Positions 41,486 to 50,400 of a stretch of DNA of 64,000 nucleotides are shown one piece after another. The DNA comes from Hyphomonas sp. TMED17 (lineage in GTDB: Bacteria > Pseudomonadota > Alphaproteobacteria > Caulobacterales > Hyphomonadaceae), in assembly GCA_002172915.1 (NCBI GenBank), contig NHBW01000005.1, forward strand, positions 291,491 through 355,490, read 5' to 3'. The notes under the pieces are model-generated. The model did not search any database, had not been told where the DNA came from, and saw nothing but the letters and a program-made list of their open reading frames with translations. Made by a program: the position numbers and the translations under genes. Positions within the stretch are counted from its first letter, which is position 1, and each line of letters begins with the position of its first letter.

Positions 41486-41830
41486 TCAAGCCCCAGCTTC
41501 ATCGGGGCTTGCCCGGTCTGCTGTCAGCTCGTCAAACGCTTCGAATTCATAAGCGATACATCTGTCGATGAGAGTTCGCCAGACCGGTTCGGCAATGCTT
41601 GCCGACAGTCCTGCCTCGGCAGCGTTGCCTAATACTTTTGATACCACATCCTCGATCCGCTCACGGTCATGTACCTTATTGCGCTGCCCTTTAATCCGCG
41701 CGGCGGCCCGCATGAAAGACTGCCGTTCTGCCAATAGTCTGACGAGCTCGCCATCAAGCCGGTCGACTTCATACCTGACATCAGTCATCGTCGTCGCGGT
41801 CTCACAGGTATGGATGCGTGTTTTTTGCAT
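41486..41830 (-). CDS. Chorismate mutase (AroQ class II)
   Basis: Converts chorismate to prephenate for Phe and Tyr synthesis. About 114 aa, single all-helical domain. VRYEVDRLDGELVRLLAERQ is the first helix with the active-site Arg, followed by KGQRNKVHDRERIEDVV with further Arg/Lys/Glu active-site residues. ATG at 41828-41830 (MQKTRIHTCE) is chosen; TTG at 41845 is an alternative, and neither has a strong ribosome site. A monofunctional enzyme, not fused to prephenate dehydratase or dehydrogenase. Confidence 0.85.
   Translation of the reverse strand: MQKTRIHTCETATTMTDVRYEVDRLDGELVRLLAERQSFMRAAARIKGQRNKVHDRERIEDVVSKVLGNAAEAGLSASIAEPVWRTLIDRCIAYEFEAFDELTADRASPDEAGA
41488..41510 (-). terminator. 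Hairpin at the chorismate mutase stop
   Basis: AAGCCCC (41488-41494) pairs with GGGGCTT (41504-41510). It covers the last codons of the gene and is followed on the minus strand by a TTAGTTTAAAAG stretch. A weak rho-independent candidate. Confidence 0.4.
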
Positions 41831-41981
41831 AAACTTTTGTCCCAAATTACAGTCAGATACGCCGCCGGTTTTAATCGCGTACTCAGTTCGAGAAGATTTG
41901 AAGCGTCCGAATAATAGGACAACCCCTTAATGACAACCGGTGGACGGGCGAGGGCGCGATTACGTAATAAATCCCGAATAA

Positions 41982-43757
41982 CTACCGTTCATTGACCAGG
42001 CTGATACGTGCCTGGACCGGCTCTTGCGATGACGTGCCATACGCCTCAATCGCTTGTCTTACCTCGTCGCGGCTAAAATAGCTAACAATCCGCATCAGGT
42101 TCGAGATTTGACTCAGGACGCTTGTGCGTTCACCGGTCGACAGTCCGAACAAACCGATCGTACGTGGATAGTGGATTAAAGAAATGTCTTGATCCTCCGG
42201 CAAATCAGCCAGCCGCTTTGCAGCTTCGACGGCTTGTAAAATGCCTCCTAATTCATCGACGAGACCAATATCGCGTGCGGTGCGGCCACTCCAAATGCGC
42301 CCACGTGCGGCCCTGTCAATCTGCTCTGCGGTCAGATTGCGACCATCGGCAACCAATTGGACGAATCGGTCATACCCCCTTGCAAGCATGTCCTCGACAG
42401 CCTCGCGCTGACTTGGCGTGAATTTCTCACTCGACATAAAGGCCGTTGTAAAATCACCGCCGACAGCAATTGTACGGGCATCGACACCAAGTCGGGCCAG
42501 GCCCTCCGATATAGCGATCTTGCCGCCCGTAATCCCGATCGAGCCGGTGATGCTGGACGGGTTGGCAACGATCCAATCGGCGCCCATCGATACATAATAC
42601 CCTCCTGATGCTGCCATAGATCCCATAGATATGATGACAGGTTTCTTATAATCGGCTTGGATGCGCTCGATTGACCGCCAGATCTGATCCGACCCTGTTG
42701 GCGATCCACCACCGGTATCGACCCGGAAAACAATTGCTTTGACCCGGTCATTCTCGGCCGCCTCAAACAAAGCTGCGCTAATCGAATCAGATGCAAAGGC
42801 TGAGCCTGCCTGCAATAGGGTGTCATCCGAGCCACCGGTGACAATCCCGCCTCGTCCACCAACGATCGCGACAGCAGGGCCCGACGCAGATGATTGTGGC
42901 GGAACGTAATTCCGGACGTCTAGGATTTGGCTATTCGGTCCAGCGCGCGCGAGTGCCGCATCGCGTGCATCCTCCGGCCAGCCTTCGATATCGGCGAGAC
43001 CGGTAAGAATTAATTTCCTGGACTCCAGTGGTCCCGATTCGAGCGTCTCACGAACAGCGAGTGGATCGATTTGCCGGTCTTCGGCAACACTTTCGACTGT
43101 CATCGCCCATAATTCGGTCGCGATACCTGTGAGCGATTCGCGGTGCGCATCGGTATAATCGCTCTCCCGAAGATTATTTGACGCTGTTTTAAACTCATAT
43201 AGAGATACAAAATCTGGTGAAATCGATAGCCGCTTCATTAGATTTCCGAGAAACAAGGTTTCAAAACCAATCCCCGTTGCAATCACATCACTACCCGGCT
43301 GAATCCAGATTTCATCCGACATCGATATCGCCCGAAGGGATGACGGCCCGCCTATAAAAGCTCCTTGCGAATGGGTGATGACAAATTTCCCGGTGCGTTT
43401 GAAAGCGGCGAGAACGTCACGATACTCTTCGGCACGGGATGACCCCATACCCATCTCACTGGCGCGAATAAAAATGCCTTTGACGCGATCATCGGCGGCA
43501 GCGCGCTCGATACTAATTATTGTATCGATAAAGCCGATACCGCCGCCAAAAGCGGCCTCAAGACCGGCCTTTGGTGCCTGATCTGGCAACCGGTCACGCA
43601 TATCGATTTCAAGTACCATTATATCGGGCTGTTGGGGTTGTGCACTGGTCTGGTCAATCAGGCTTCCAACGACCGTCATTGTTATGCCAACGAGGATCAG
43701 GGCGCCGGCAACAAGTCCAATAATCGTTCCCATAAAAGCGCTCAAAAACATTCTCAT
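41982..43757 (-). CDS. sppA: Signal peptide peptidase SppA, long (67-kDa) type
   Basis: Membrane-anchored serine protease that clears cleaved signal peptides. 591 aa, the double-domain form: an N-terminal transmembrane helix, then two crotonase-like domains. The general-base Lys lies in SLYEFKTASN in the first domain, and the nucleophile Ser in SMGSMAASGGYYVS in the second. GSIGITGGK follows. Start ATG at 43755-43757, 197 bases from tRNA-Gln on the other strand. Confidence 0.95.
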   Translation of the reverse strand: MRMFLSAFMGTIIGLVAGALILVGITMTVVGSLIDQTSAQPQQPDIMVLEIDMRDRLPDQAPKAGLEAAFGGGIGFIDTIISIERAAADDRVKGIFIRASEMGMGSSRAEEYRDVLAAFKRTGKFVITHSQGAFIGGPSSLRAISMSDEIWIQPGSDVIATGIGFETLFLGNLMKRLSISPDFVSLYEFKTASNNLRESDYTDAHRESLTGIATELWAMTVESVAEDRQIDPLAVRETLESGPLESRKLILTGLADIEGWPEDARDAALARAGPNSQILDVRNYVPPQSSASGPAVAIVGGRGGIVTGGSDDTLLQAGSAFASDSISAALFEAAENDRVKAIVFRVDTGGGSPTGSDQIWRSIERIQADYKKPVIISMGSMAASGGYYVSMGADWIVANPSSITGSIGITGGKIAISEGLARLGVDARTIAVGGDFTTAFMSSEKFTPSQREAVEDMLARGYDRFVQLVADGRNLTAEQIDRAARGRIWSGRTARDIGLVDELGGILQAVEAAKRLADLPEDQDISLIHYPRTIGLFGLSTGERTSVLSQISNLMRIVSYFSRDEVRQAIEAYGTSSQEPVQARISLVNER

Positions 43758-43954
43758 TACGTCAATTCCAATCTCGTTTGTCGGACTTTTATATGGGTCC
43801 CCAATTTATTATCGCCAACTGATTTGCTTGTTTTTAGCCGAAAAAGAACGTCATGGATTTTGACTCCTGATCCGGTCTCGGACTCGTCTTCCTGCGGCAA
43901 TTGTATTTTGGGTGTTGCATGGTGCTAACTGAAAGGCTATGTCGCCGGCTCAGT

Positions 43955-44029
<75 letters not shown>

Positions 44030-44470
44030 AAATTTAGGTTGATCCATCTGAGACTGGCTTACGAAAAAGCCGCGGGTGATGGAGTTTTTTTCGGCGATCA
44101 AAGCCGAAAAACATAGGGGCAGGAATAGTAGGATCTATAACATTTACGCTGAAATCCGCGGTTGATGTTATTTTTTATCACCGATAGAACGATTCTTACG
44201 GCATGGTCATTTGACATGCCATACAGCTTTTTGCACACGTAGTGAGCTAAACAAAACAGTCGCGTTGCTGTCTCCGCGTCCGTTAAAATGAGAGAGTGGT
44301 TAACACTCCATACATAGACGGTTTCATCTTGAAACATGTCTCTAACTCAAGCTGGCATTTGTGTGGCCGGTTATAATGAAGATGACGGATGCACGAGGCA
44401 TTCAGTCGTAAAGTATTTCCGCGTCGGCATTTAAGTCGGCGCTTCATTCGAAGAGTGAGAGGCAGACTTA
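44030..44470. other. Upstream region of the TonB operon
   Basis: 441 bases without a convincing gene. It holds an inverted repeat GGCATG (44200-44205) / CATGCC (44215-44220) with a 9-base loop, and a consensus TATAAT at 44372. I looked for a Fur-box-like palindrome, expected if iron controlled the operon, and saw none. A 79-codon frame on the minus strand (44098-44337) has no family features. Confidence 0.5.
44372..44377 (+). promoter_or_regulatory. Candidate -10 element for the TonB operon
   Basis: Perfect TATAAT about 95 bases before the first gene of the operon. No good TTGACA-like -35 hexamer is at the usual distance, so confidence is limited. Confidence 0.35.
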
Positions 44471-45247
44471 ATGTCGAGAGTTCTGACACCGGCTCGCGGA
44501 GCCTTAGCCGCTGCAATCATTGGCAGCCTGACGCTTCCAGCCCTGGCGCAAAGCCAACTTGGTCGCGCAATTAACACCGGAGAACAGGCTACCCGCCGCG
44601 CGGAGCAGGTTCAAAACCGGATCAATCAACTTGATGACGAGCGTTCGGATATGGTTTCCGAGTTCCGGACCCTGCTGCAGCGTAAGCAAGCCGCCGAGCT
44701 TTATGTGCGCCAGCAAGAAAAAGTGATTGAATCGCAAGAGCGTGAAGAAGAGTCACTGATCGACCAGCTTGGTCGTGTTGATGAAATTACGGCACAAACA
44801 GTTCCGATGTTGCGTGACATGGTTTCTGATCTCGAAAATTTCGTCAGAGCTGACCTGCCGTTCAAAATCGAAGACCGGATGGCGCGCATCGAATTGCTTA
44901 AAACAGCGATGGAAAGTGCAGACGTACCAATCGTCGAGCAGTACCGCCTGATCATTGAGGCATACAAAACCGAGATGGAATATGGCCGGACCGTTCAGAC
45001 CTGGCCGGAAGATGTGATCATCGACGGTGAGACCGTCAAAGTCGACATGTTCCTCTATGGACGGGTTGCGCTGGTTTACCTCTCACCTGATCGCCGTCAT
45101 GGCAGCCGCTTCGATCGCGAAACCGGCGAGTGGGTTGATGTCGATAGTGCCTTCAAAGACGAGATTGCCGCAGCAATCCGTCAGGCACAGGGCAAAAGCA
45201 CACCTGGCGTAATGTACGCTCCAGCGACCAAATTGTCGGTCCAGTAA
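44471..45247 (+). CDS. DUF3450 periplasmic coiled-coil protein of TonB system
   Basis: 258-aa exported protein. Signal peptide to about residue 26 (LTLPALAQSQ). Then a long coiled coil from about 30 to 110 (RRAEQVQNRINQLDDERSDM and so on) and a C-terminal domain with FLYGRVALVYLSPDR. DUF3450 proteins open TonB clusters with TtpC-type ExbB proteins in Vibrio, Shewanella and relatives, and in some alphaproteobacteria. The role is unknown; it may link energised TtpC to the outer membrane. Start ATG 44471 follows GAGAGG. First of seven genes read in one direction. Confidence 0.88.
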   Translation: MSRVLTPARGALAAAIIGSLTLPALAQSQLGRAINTGEQATRRAEQVQNRINQLDDERSDMVSEFRTLLQRKQAAELYVRQQEKVIESQEREEESLIDQLGRVDEITAQTVPMLRDMVSDLENFVRADLPFKIEDRMARIELLKTAMESADVPIVEQYRLIIEAYKTEMEYGRTVQTWPEDVIIDGETVKVDMFLYGRVALVYLSPDRRHGSRFDRETGEWVDVDSAFKDEIAAAIRQAQGKSTPGVMYAPATKLSVQ

Positions 45248-45275
45248 TTAACGAAAGATCGTGAAAGGTTTTAAA

Positions 45276-46670
45276 ATGTTTAAGAAGACTAATTCTTTCA
45301 GGGCTTTCGGAGCAGCTATTGTCGCTGCCGGTTCAATTGCCCTTTCTCTCCCTGCGACGGCACAAGTGTCCTCGCTTTCAGAGGTTCTTCGCCGCGTCGA
45401 GGCCGACTCTAACCAGCTGGATGCTGAGGGACGCGAGCGCGTCGCACAGTTTCAGCGCGAGCGGGACGCACAGGCGAGCGCAATGGCCTCAGCCCGGGCA
45501 GAACTCCGCGCTGCTGAAGCGCGTGGTGCGCGCCTGAATTCCCGTTTCGAAGCGAATGAAGCAAGACTGGCCGAGCTTTCGGCTGACTTGAACGAGCAGG
45601 CCGGTGATTTCGGCGAGCTGCTGGGCCAATTCCGGACCGCCGCTGGTGAAACAATGCCAATCATCAACTCTTCGCTGTCGAACTTCCAGTATCCTGGGCG
45701 GACAGAGAAGCTGTCGGAAGTGGCACAGGCACGGACGTTGCCGACACGGCGGGATCTTGATTCTCTGCCAAAATCGATCCTGCGTGAGATGATTGCGCAA
45801 TCGGAAGTAACCAGCTTCACAGCACCAGTTGCTGGTGCCGGTTCGAATGGCGAGACGCTTGATGTCGAGCTTACACGTGTTGGTGTCTTCACGGCCGCAA
45901 CATCGGACGGCGCACGTTTTGTAGAGGTTATCTCTGACAATACAGCCACACCTTATGTCCGCGTTTTGAAAGCCCAGCCAAGCGGTAAGTTCCGCAGCGC
46001 GATGCGGTCGCTAATCCGTGCTGACGAAGGTGCGACAATCATTGTTCCTTTCGATCCAAGTAAAGGCGACCTGTTTGCGATCGAAGGCGAGAAGCCATCA
46101 TTGCAAGAGCGTATCGGCCAGGGTGGTGCTGTTGGTGCCGTTATCCTGACCCTGCTTGCTGTTGGTCTGGTGTTTGCCGTGTTCAAAATCTTCACCCTCT
46201 TCCTGATGGGTGGTGCAATGGCTCGGACAGCGAAATCCCGTAAAGCCGGCGTTGGCAACCCATTGGCGCGTGTGCTTGAAGCCTACGAAACCAATAAGGG
46301 TGCTGATCTTGAGGCGCTTGAGCTTAAGTTGGACGAGCAAATCCTCCGTGAATCGCCGAAAATCGAGCGTTTCAACGACGTTATCAAAGTTCTGGCTGCG
46401 GTCGCACCGCTGCTCGGTCTGCTCGGTACCGTTATCGGTATGATCATTACCTTCACCGCGATCACGAATTTCGGTGCTGGTGATCCAAAACTGATGGCTG
46501 GTGGTATCTCGACAGCTCTGATGACAACTGTTCTCGGTCTTGTTGCGGCTATTCCGCTGCTACTGTTGCACGCCATCTCAGCGTCAATGGCACGCGGTAA
46601 CCAGCAGGTTCTCGACGAGCAAGCGGCTGGCCTTGTGGCTGAACGCGCAGAACGGGGTGGGGCGGCTTAG
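45276..46670 (+). CDS. TtpC-like MotA/TolQ/ExbB proton channel with periplasmic domain
   Basis: 464 aa, about twice normal ExbB. A signal peptide ends near LPATAQ. An Ala/Glu/Arg-rich periplasmic coiled coil covers about residues 25-105, followed by a periplasmic domain. Three transmembrane helices form the C-terminal MotA/TolQ/ExbB domain (AAVAPLLGLLGTVIGMIITF and ALMTTVLGLVAAIPLLLLHA). This matches TtpC of TonB2-type systems, which assists ExbB/ExbD/TonB. ATG 45276 is chosen over GTG 45261 because AAAGG lies between them. 28 bases after DUF3450. Confidence 0.9.
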   Translation: MFKKTNSFRAFGAAIVAAGSIALSLPATAQVSSLSEVLRRVEADSNQLDAEGRERVAQFQRERDAQASAMASARAELRAAEARGARLNSRFEANEARLAELSADLNEQAGDFGELLGQFRTAAGETMPIINSSLSNFQYPGRTEKLSEVAQARTLPTRRDLDSLPKSILREMIAQSEVTSFTAPVAGAGSNGETLDVELTRVGVFTAATSDGARFVEVISDNTATPYVRVLKAQPSGKFRSAMRSLIRADEGATIIVPFDPSKGDLFAIEGEKPSLQERIGQGGAVGAVILTLLAVGLVFAVFKIFTLFLMGGAMARTAKSRKAGVGNPLARVLEAYETNKGADLEALELKLDEQILRESPKIERFNDVIKVLAAVAPLLGLLGTVIGMIITFTAITNFGAGDPKLMAGGISTALMTTVLGLVAAIPLLLLHAISASMARGNQQVLDEQAAGLVAERAERGGAA

Positions 46671-46694
46671 GCCGCCTTATCGGGAGTTGATTCC

Positions 46695-47207
46695 ATGTTA
46701 GGATTGGAAGATCTACAGGAATTTCTCAGCCGCGGTGGACCGGTGCTTCTAGCGATCATGGCGACGACCTTTCTTATGTGGTCATTGATCCTGGAACGCC
46801 TGTTCTATTTCCGGCTCGCGCACCAGACTTATGCCAAACGTGCGTTGGCACAGTGGCAGGCGCGGTCGGACCACCGTTCAACTTTTGCGCATTGGATCAA
46901 GGACAAGCTTGTCTCGGAGGTCCGGCAAAAAGCGCAAGCAAATGTCGGCTTTACCAAGGCTTTGGTTGCTCTCGCACCACTCTTGGGTCTGCTCGGTACA
47001 GTAACAGGTATGGTTACAGTTTTTGACTATATGGCGATTACCGACGGTGCTGATGCAAAAGCGATGTCTCGCGGTGTGTCCCAGGCGACAATTCCGACGA
47101 TGGCGGGCATGGTCGCGTCAATCTCCGGCATCCTGTTTACTTCAGGGATGGACCAGAAGGTTGAGCGTTTGATCCAGAAGCTCAATGACGAGATGGGGGT
47201 CGAATAA
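46695..47207 (+). CDS. exbB: ExbB-like biopolymer transport protein
   Basis: 170-aa inner-membrane proton-channel subunit of the TonB motor. Three helices; the conserved core is VALAPLLGLLGTVTGMVTVFD with Gly/Thr channel residues, and the last helix follows TIPTMAGMVASISGILFTSG. GGGAG precedes the ATG at 46695. The stop overlaps exbD (TAATG). Confidence 0.93.
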   Translation: MLGLEDLQEFLSRGGPVLLAIMATTFLMWSLILERLFYFRLAHQTYAKRALAQWQARSDHRSTFAHWIKDKLVSEVRQKAQANVGFTKALVALAPLLGLLGTVTGMVTVFDYMAITDGADAKAMSRGVSQATIPTMAGMVASISGILFTSGMDQKVERLIQKLNDEMGVE

Positions 47208-47617
47208 TGCGTGGCCGTTCAACCAAGCCAGAAGAAGAGGCAAATGTCGACCTAACTCCCATGTTGGACGTGGTCTTTATTCTGCTCATCTTCTTTATCG
47301 TGACGTCGACGTTCATTCAGGAGAAAGCTCTTGGACTGGAACCGCCGCCGCCGCCAGCGCCACCAACCGATCAGCAGGAACAAGTTCCCGCGATTCTGGT
47401 GTACATTAACGAGGACAGTTTGATCCGCGTTAATGGTCGTTTGACGGATTTGGGCGGTGTGCGTGCGAATATGGAGCGTCTTCGGGCCGAAAACCCGGAA
47501 AGTGCGCTGGTTATTCAAGCACATCCAAGCGCGAAGAGTGGCGTGATTTTGAAAATTCGTGACGAAGCGTACAACGCACAAATGGATCGCGTTAACGTGA
47601 TCCAAAGCGCCCGATAG
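47207..47617 (+). CDS. exbD: ExbD-like protein, first copy
   Basis: 136 aa. Single N-terminal helix with the proton-carrying Asp in DLTPMLDVVFILLIFFIVTS, then a Pro-rich linker (EPPPPPAPP) and a periplasmic domain with LVIQAHPSAKSGV. Works with ExbB to drive TonB. The ATG overlaps the exbB stop by one base. The second ExbD follows 9 bases later; the two differ clearly after the helix, so they are not a fresh duplication. Confidence 0.93.
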   Translation: MRGRSTKPEEEANVDLTPMLDVVFILLIFFIVTSTFIQEKALGLEPPPPPAPPTDQQEQVPAILVYINEDSLIRVNGRLTDLGGVRANMERLRAENPESALVIQAHPSAKSGVILKIRDEAYNAQMDRVNVIQSAR

Positions 47618-47626
47618 GAGATTTAA

Positions 47627-48046
47627 ATGGCAAGACGTAGAGGTGGATCAGCCCGCGCTGCAAGCAGCGCCGAGGATGATATCAACTTGACCCCTATGCT
47701 GGATGTCGTTTTCATCCTGCTTATATTTTTCATCGTCACAGCCCAGTTCATCCGCGAACCTGGGGTAAAGATTGACCGTCAGGATGTCGATAATTTGGCG
47801 GCGCAGAACCCGTTAGGTATTCTGATTGCCATCGATGAAGAGGGCAAGATTTGGATAAACAAACAAGAAGTCGCCACGCAAGAGGTTGGTTTTGAAATTC
47901 GGGAACTCCGCGAGGATAATCCGAAAGGGAAGCTGGTTCTTCAGGTCGACAAGGATTCCGATGCCGGCACGATGATCGATTTGATCGAAATCATTAATAA
48001 GGAAGACGGTCTCAACCTTGTTCCTATATCTGTGTTGCAAGAGTAG
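47627..48046 (+). CDS. ExbD-like protein, second copy
   Basis: 139 aa with the same helix signature (INLTPMLDVVFILLIFFIVT) preceded by an Arg/Ser-rich cytoplasmic tail. The periplasmic domain differs from copy one (VKIDRQDVDNLAAQNPLGIL and KLVLQVDKDSDAGTM). Two unlike ExbD proteins in a row are characteristic of TonB systems with DUF3450; they may form a heteromeric pair in the motor. Followed 9 bases later by tonB. Confidence 0.93.
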   Translation: MARRRGGSARAASSAEDDINLTPMLDVVFILLIFFIVTAQFIREPGVKIDRQDVDNLAAQNPLGILIAIDEEGKIWINKQEVATQEVGFEIRELREDNPKGKLVLQVDKDSDAGTMIDLIEIINKEDGLNLVPISVLQE

Positions 48047-48055
48047 GAGAGCTTG

Positions 48056-48682
48056 ATGTTTGCTAATTCCACAGTTCGCCTCTTTATAGGCATCCCACTC
48101 GCTGTCATCGTGACATACACGCTGTTTCAGATCATGCGTGTGCTTATCAGCCAGCCCTATGAGGAACCGGATGTCGAGCAAGCCCGAGTAATCGAACGTA
48201 TTACGCCGGCTGAACAGTCTTCGGAAATCAATCGTCGGGCGCGGGCGAAGCCAAAACGGCTGAATTCCGCCGACAAGCCACCACCACCACCAAAGCTGTC
48301 GACGACACGGTCACAGATTGATTTGCCAACGCCGAATATTCAGGGTGCTGCGCCAACTGATCTGAACATGGGACCGATGCGGGAACTTTCCTTTGATCCT
48401 GTTGCGATTTCTGATCGCGATGCCCAGCCGATCCGGCCGCCGCTGCCGAGTTATCCAAGCCGGGCTGCCGAACGGGGCATTGAAGGTTCGTGCGATGTCA
48501 GGTTTGATGTTGATGTTCGCGGCCGCCCTTACAACGTACAGGCAGACTGTACCGACGGGGTATTCCAGCGCGAAGCCGTGCGGGCAGTTAGCCGGGTCGA
48601 ATTTGCGCCGAAAATTATTCGGGGTCAGCCGGCCGAGCGTCGTAATGTGGTTTATCCGCTAGAGTTCAAACTCGCCGGATAA
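48056..48682 (+). CDS. tonB: TonB protein
   Basis: 208-aa energy transducer. N-terminal transmembrane helix (LFIGIPLAVIVTYTLFQIM), a shorter than usual Pro linker (DKPPPPPKL), and the C-terminal TonB domain from about residue 125 (PSYPSRAAERGIEGSCDVRF, then VEFAPKIIRGQPAERRNVVY). Two cysteines (in EGSCDVR and QADCTDG) lie in the C-terminal domain and could pair. ATG 48056 is preferred to TTG 48053. It would engage TonB boxes of receptors such as the one at 5.25 kb. Confidence 0.92.
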   Translation: MFANSTVRLFIGIPLAVIVTYTLFQIMRVLISQPYEEPDVEQARVIERITPAEQSSEINRRARAKPKRLNSADKPPPPPKLSTTRSQIDLPTPNIQGAAPTDLNMGPMRELSFDPVAISDRDAQPIRPPLPSYPSRAAERGIEGSCDVRFDVDVRGRPYNVQADCTDGVFQREAVRAVSRVEFAPKIIRGQPAERRNVVYPLEFKLAG

Positions 48683-48698
48683 TTGATCGATTTTGTTG

Positions 48699-48720
48699 GA
48701 GCGGTCTTCCGGGACCGCTC
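48699..48720 (+). repeat. Hairpin between tonB and the TPR gene
   Basis: GAGCGGTC (48699-48706) and GACCGCTC (48713-48720) form a perfect 8-bp stem with loop TTCCGG. No T run follows (TGGCAGG), so it is more likely an mRNA-stabilising or processing hairpin than a terminator. Confidence 0.6.
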
Positions 48721-48789
48721 TGGCAGGCTCAGAATGGACCATTGGTCCGGTATCAGCCGTCTTTGATTGACGGAAAGGAGTTTTAGGAG

Positions 48790-50181
48790 ATGACGATGAA
48801 AAATATGCTTCAGGGCTTCGTCGCCTCAGCGGTTGTATTTGCTTTCGGATCAGGCGTTGCGTCCGCGCAAACGTGTGCCGAAACGCAGTTTACATCGAAG
48901 AATGCAGATTTTTATCTAAAAGCCGAGACGGAGATTCTGGTAAATGATAATCCGCAGGCTGCGCTTGTTGCCTTGAACCAGTTGCGCGCCCAGACACTAA
49001 ACTGTTACGAATTTGGTGCGGCATTGCGACTCGGAGCGGCGATCAAGATTCAAGCCGATGACTATGAGGGCGCGGTTGTCGACCTCGTAGCCGCCCTCGA
49101 TGGTGGTTATGTCTCTGAAGCAGATCGTGCACAGACAATTTTCAATATCGCACAGATTTACCTGTCGACTGAAAATCTGCCGAAGGCATTGTCATATTAC
49201 GAGCAATGGCTGGCCGCCGGTGGCGTGCCGAACCGGGATCAAAAGTGGCAACTGGCGGTTGTTAACCAGAAGCTGGACCGGAACCGGGATGCTTTGGTCT
49301 GGGCCGAGCAAGTTCTTGCCGCTGATGGTGTGAATGCCAAACGCGAAGTCTATGACTTTATGATCTATTTGTATGATGAGACAGGTCAGCTCGCGAAGAA
49401 AGCTGAATTGTTAGAATTGTTGCTAGCCAAAAACCCGACTGAGCGTCGGTTGTGGGACGCGATTTCGGGCGACTACTTCCAGGCTGATGAAGAGCGCAAA
49501 GCGTTTGAAGTCCAGAAGGCAATGTATCTTGCAGGTATTTTGCAAACCGAAGACGAGATCATGCGAGTGGTAAACTTCTACAACCGCTTTAATGCACCGT
49601 ATCAAGCGGCCAAAATTCTCGAAAAAGAAATCAATCAGGGGCGCATTTCCAAAACCTATGAGCGCCTGGAGCTGCTGGCCAATTTGTATCAGGTTGCGCG
49701 CGAATATCAGCGCGCCATCCCGGTTATCGAAGAGGCTGCCGAGCTCAGCGATAATGGTCAGATGTTTGAGCGTCTCGGCCGTTCCTATTCGGAAATTCAG
49801 GATTGGGAAAAAGCCGATGTCGCACTGACCAGAGCTATCGCCAAAGGCGGTCTTAAAGATGTCGGTCTAGCGTGGGTTCTGATCGGACAATCCCGTTACG
49901 AGCGTGATGACCGCTCTGGGGCGCGAGAAGCATTTCGTGCTGCCAGCAATCGTGGCGCCCGTGGCTGGCTCGACTTTATGGCAGCTGAGGATGCCACCGA
50001 AGTTGCGATCGCACGTTTCGAAATATCCAGTAAGCTTCAAGATGCCCGTGCGGAGAAACAACGATGCGACAAGCTGAGCGTGTTTGGCGATCAGGGTCTA
50101 CCGGAAGCTTGTGAGACAGTTACACAACGGATCACTGAAATCGAAACGGATCTCATCGCATTCGACCGGCGTAATAGCTAG
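48790..50181 (+). CDS. Periplasmic TPR-repeat protein of TonB operon
   Basis: 463-aa exported protein. Signal peptide to about residue 25 (GSGVASAQ), then tetratricopeptide-like helical repeats through most of the length (for example AQTIFNIAQIYLSTENLPKA, YERLELLANLYQVAREYQRA, GRSYSEIQDWEKADVALTRA). Such proteins end DUF3450-type TonB clusters in many proteobacteria and probably bind TonB or TtpC in the periplasm. Starts 107 bases after tonB behind a hairpin; GGAG precedes the ATG. A strong terminator follows, closing the operon. Confidence 0.88.
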   Translation: MTMKNMLQGFVASAVVFAFGSGVASAQTCAETQFTSKNADFYLKAETEILVNDNPQAALVALNQLRAQTLNCYEFGAALRLGAAIKIQADDYEGAVVDLVAALDGGYVSEADRAQTIFNIAQIYLSTENLPKALSYYEQWLAAGGVPNRDQKWQLAVVNQKLDRNRDALVWAEQVLAADGVNAKREVYDFMIYLYDETGQLAKKAELLELLLAKNPTERRLWDAISGDYFQADEERKAFEVQKAMYLAGILQTEDEIMRVVNFYNRFNAPYQAAKILEKEINQGRISKTYERLELLANLYQVAREYQRAIPVIEEAAELSDNGQMFERLGRSYSEIQDWEKADVALTRAIAKGGLKDVGLAWVLIGQSRYERDDRSGAREAFRAASNRGARGWLDFMAAEDATEVAIARFEISSKLQDARAEKQRCDKLSVFGDQGLPEACETVTQRITEIETDLIAFDRRNS

Positions 50182-50202
50182 AGCGCGGAGCGATACCTAA
50201 TT

Positions 50203-50234
50203 AAAGGCTCTAGCCCGAGGCTGGAGCCTTTTTT
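50203..50234 (+). terminator. Rho-independent terminator of the TonB operon
   Basis: 13-bp stem: 50203-50215 pairs with 50219-50231 (one G-T pair) around a CGA loop, followed by a run of T to 50234. The strongest terminator in the window. Confidence 0.92.
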
Positions 50235-50400
50235 GTTGCCGCGATGAAAGACTCGCCAGCCGCATGATTTGACCAGCCATCTCGGCCCAAACCTCAATTA
50301 AGAGGCAATTGGCGACATTCGCTTGTCGGCATCTGGCGGATTATGGCTAATTCGGTATAGTCAACATCTCCCTTTATCTAAAAAGTCTGATCTCCCGAAT

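Noticed and set aside
44098..44337. 79-codon minus-strand frame between tRNA-Gln and the TonB operon
   Set aside because: Protein-like in places but no family, no ribosome site and low-complexity ends; kept as non-coding.
44030..44470. Fur-box search upstream of the TonB operon
   Set aside because: No GATAATGAT-like palindrome was visible, so iron control is not claimed.
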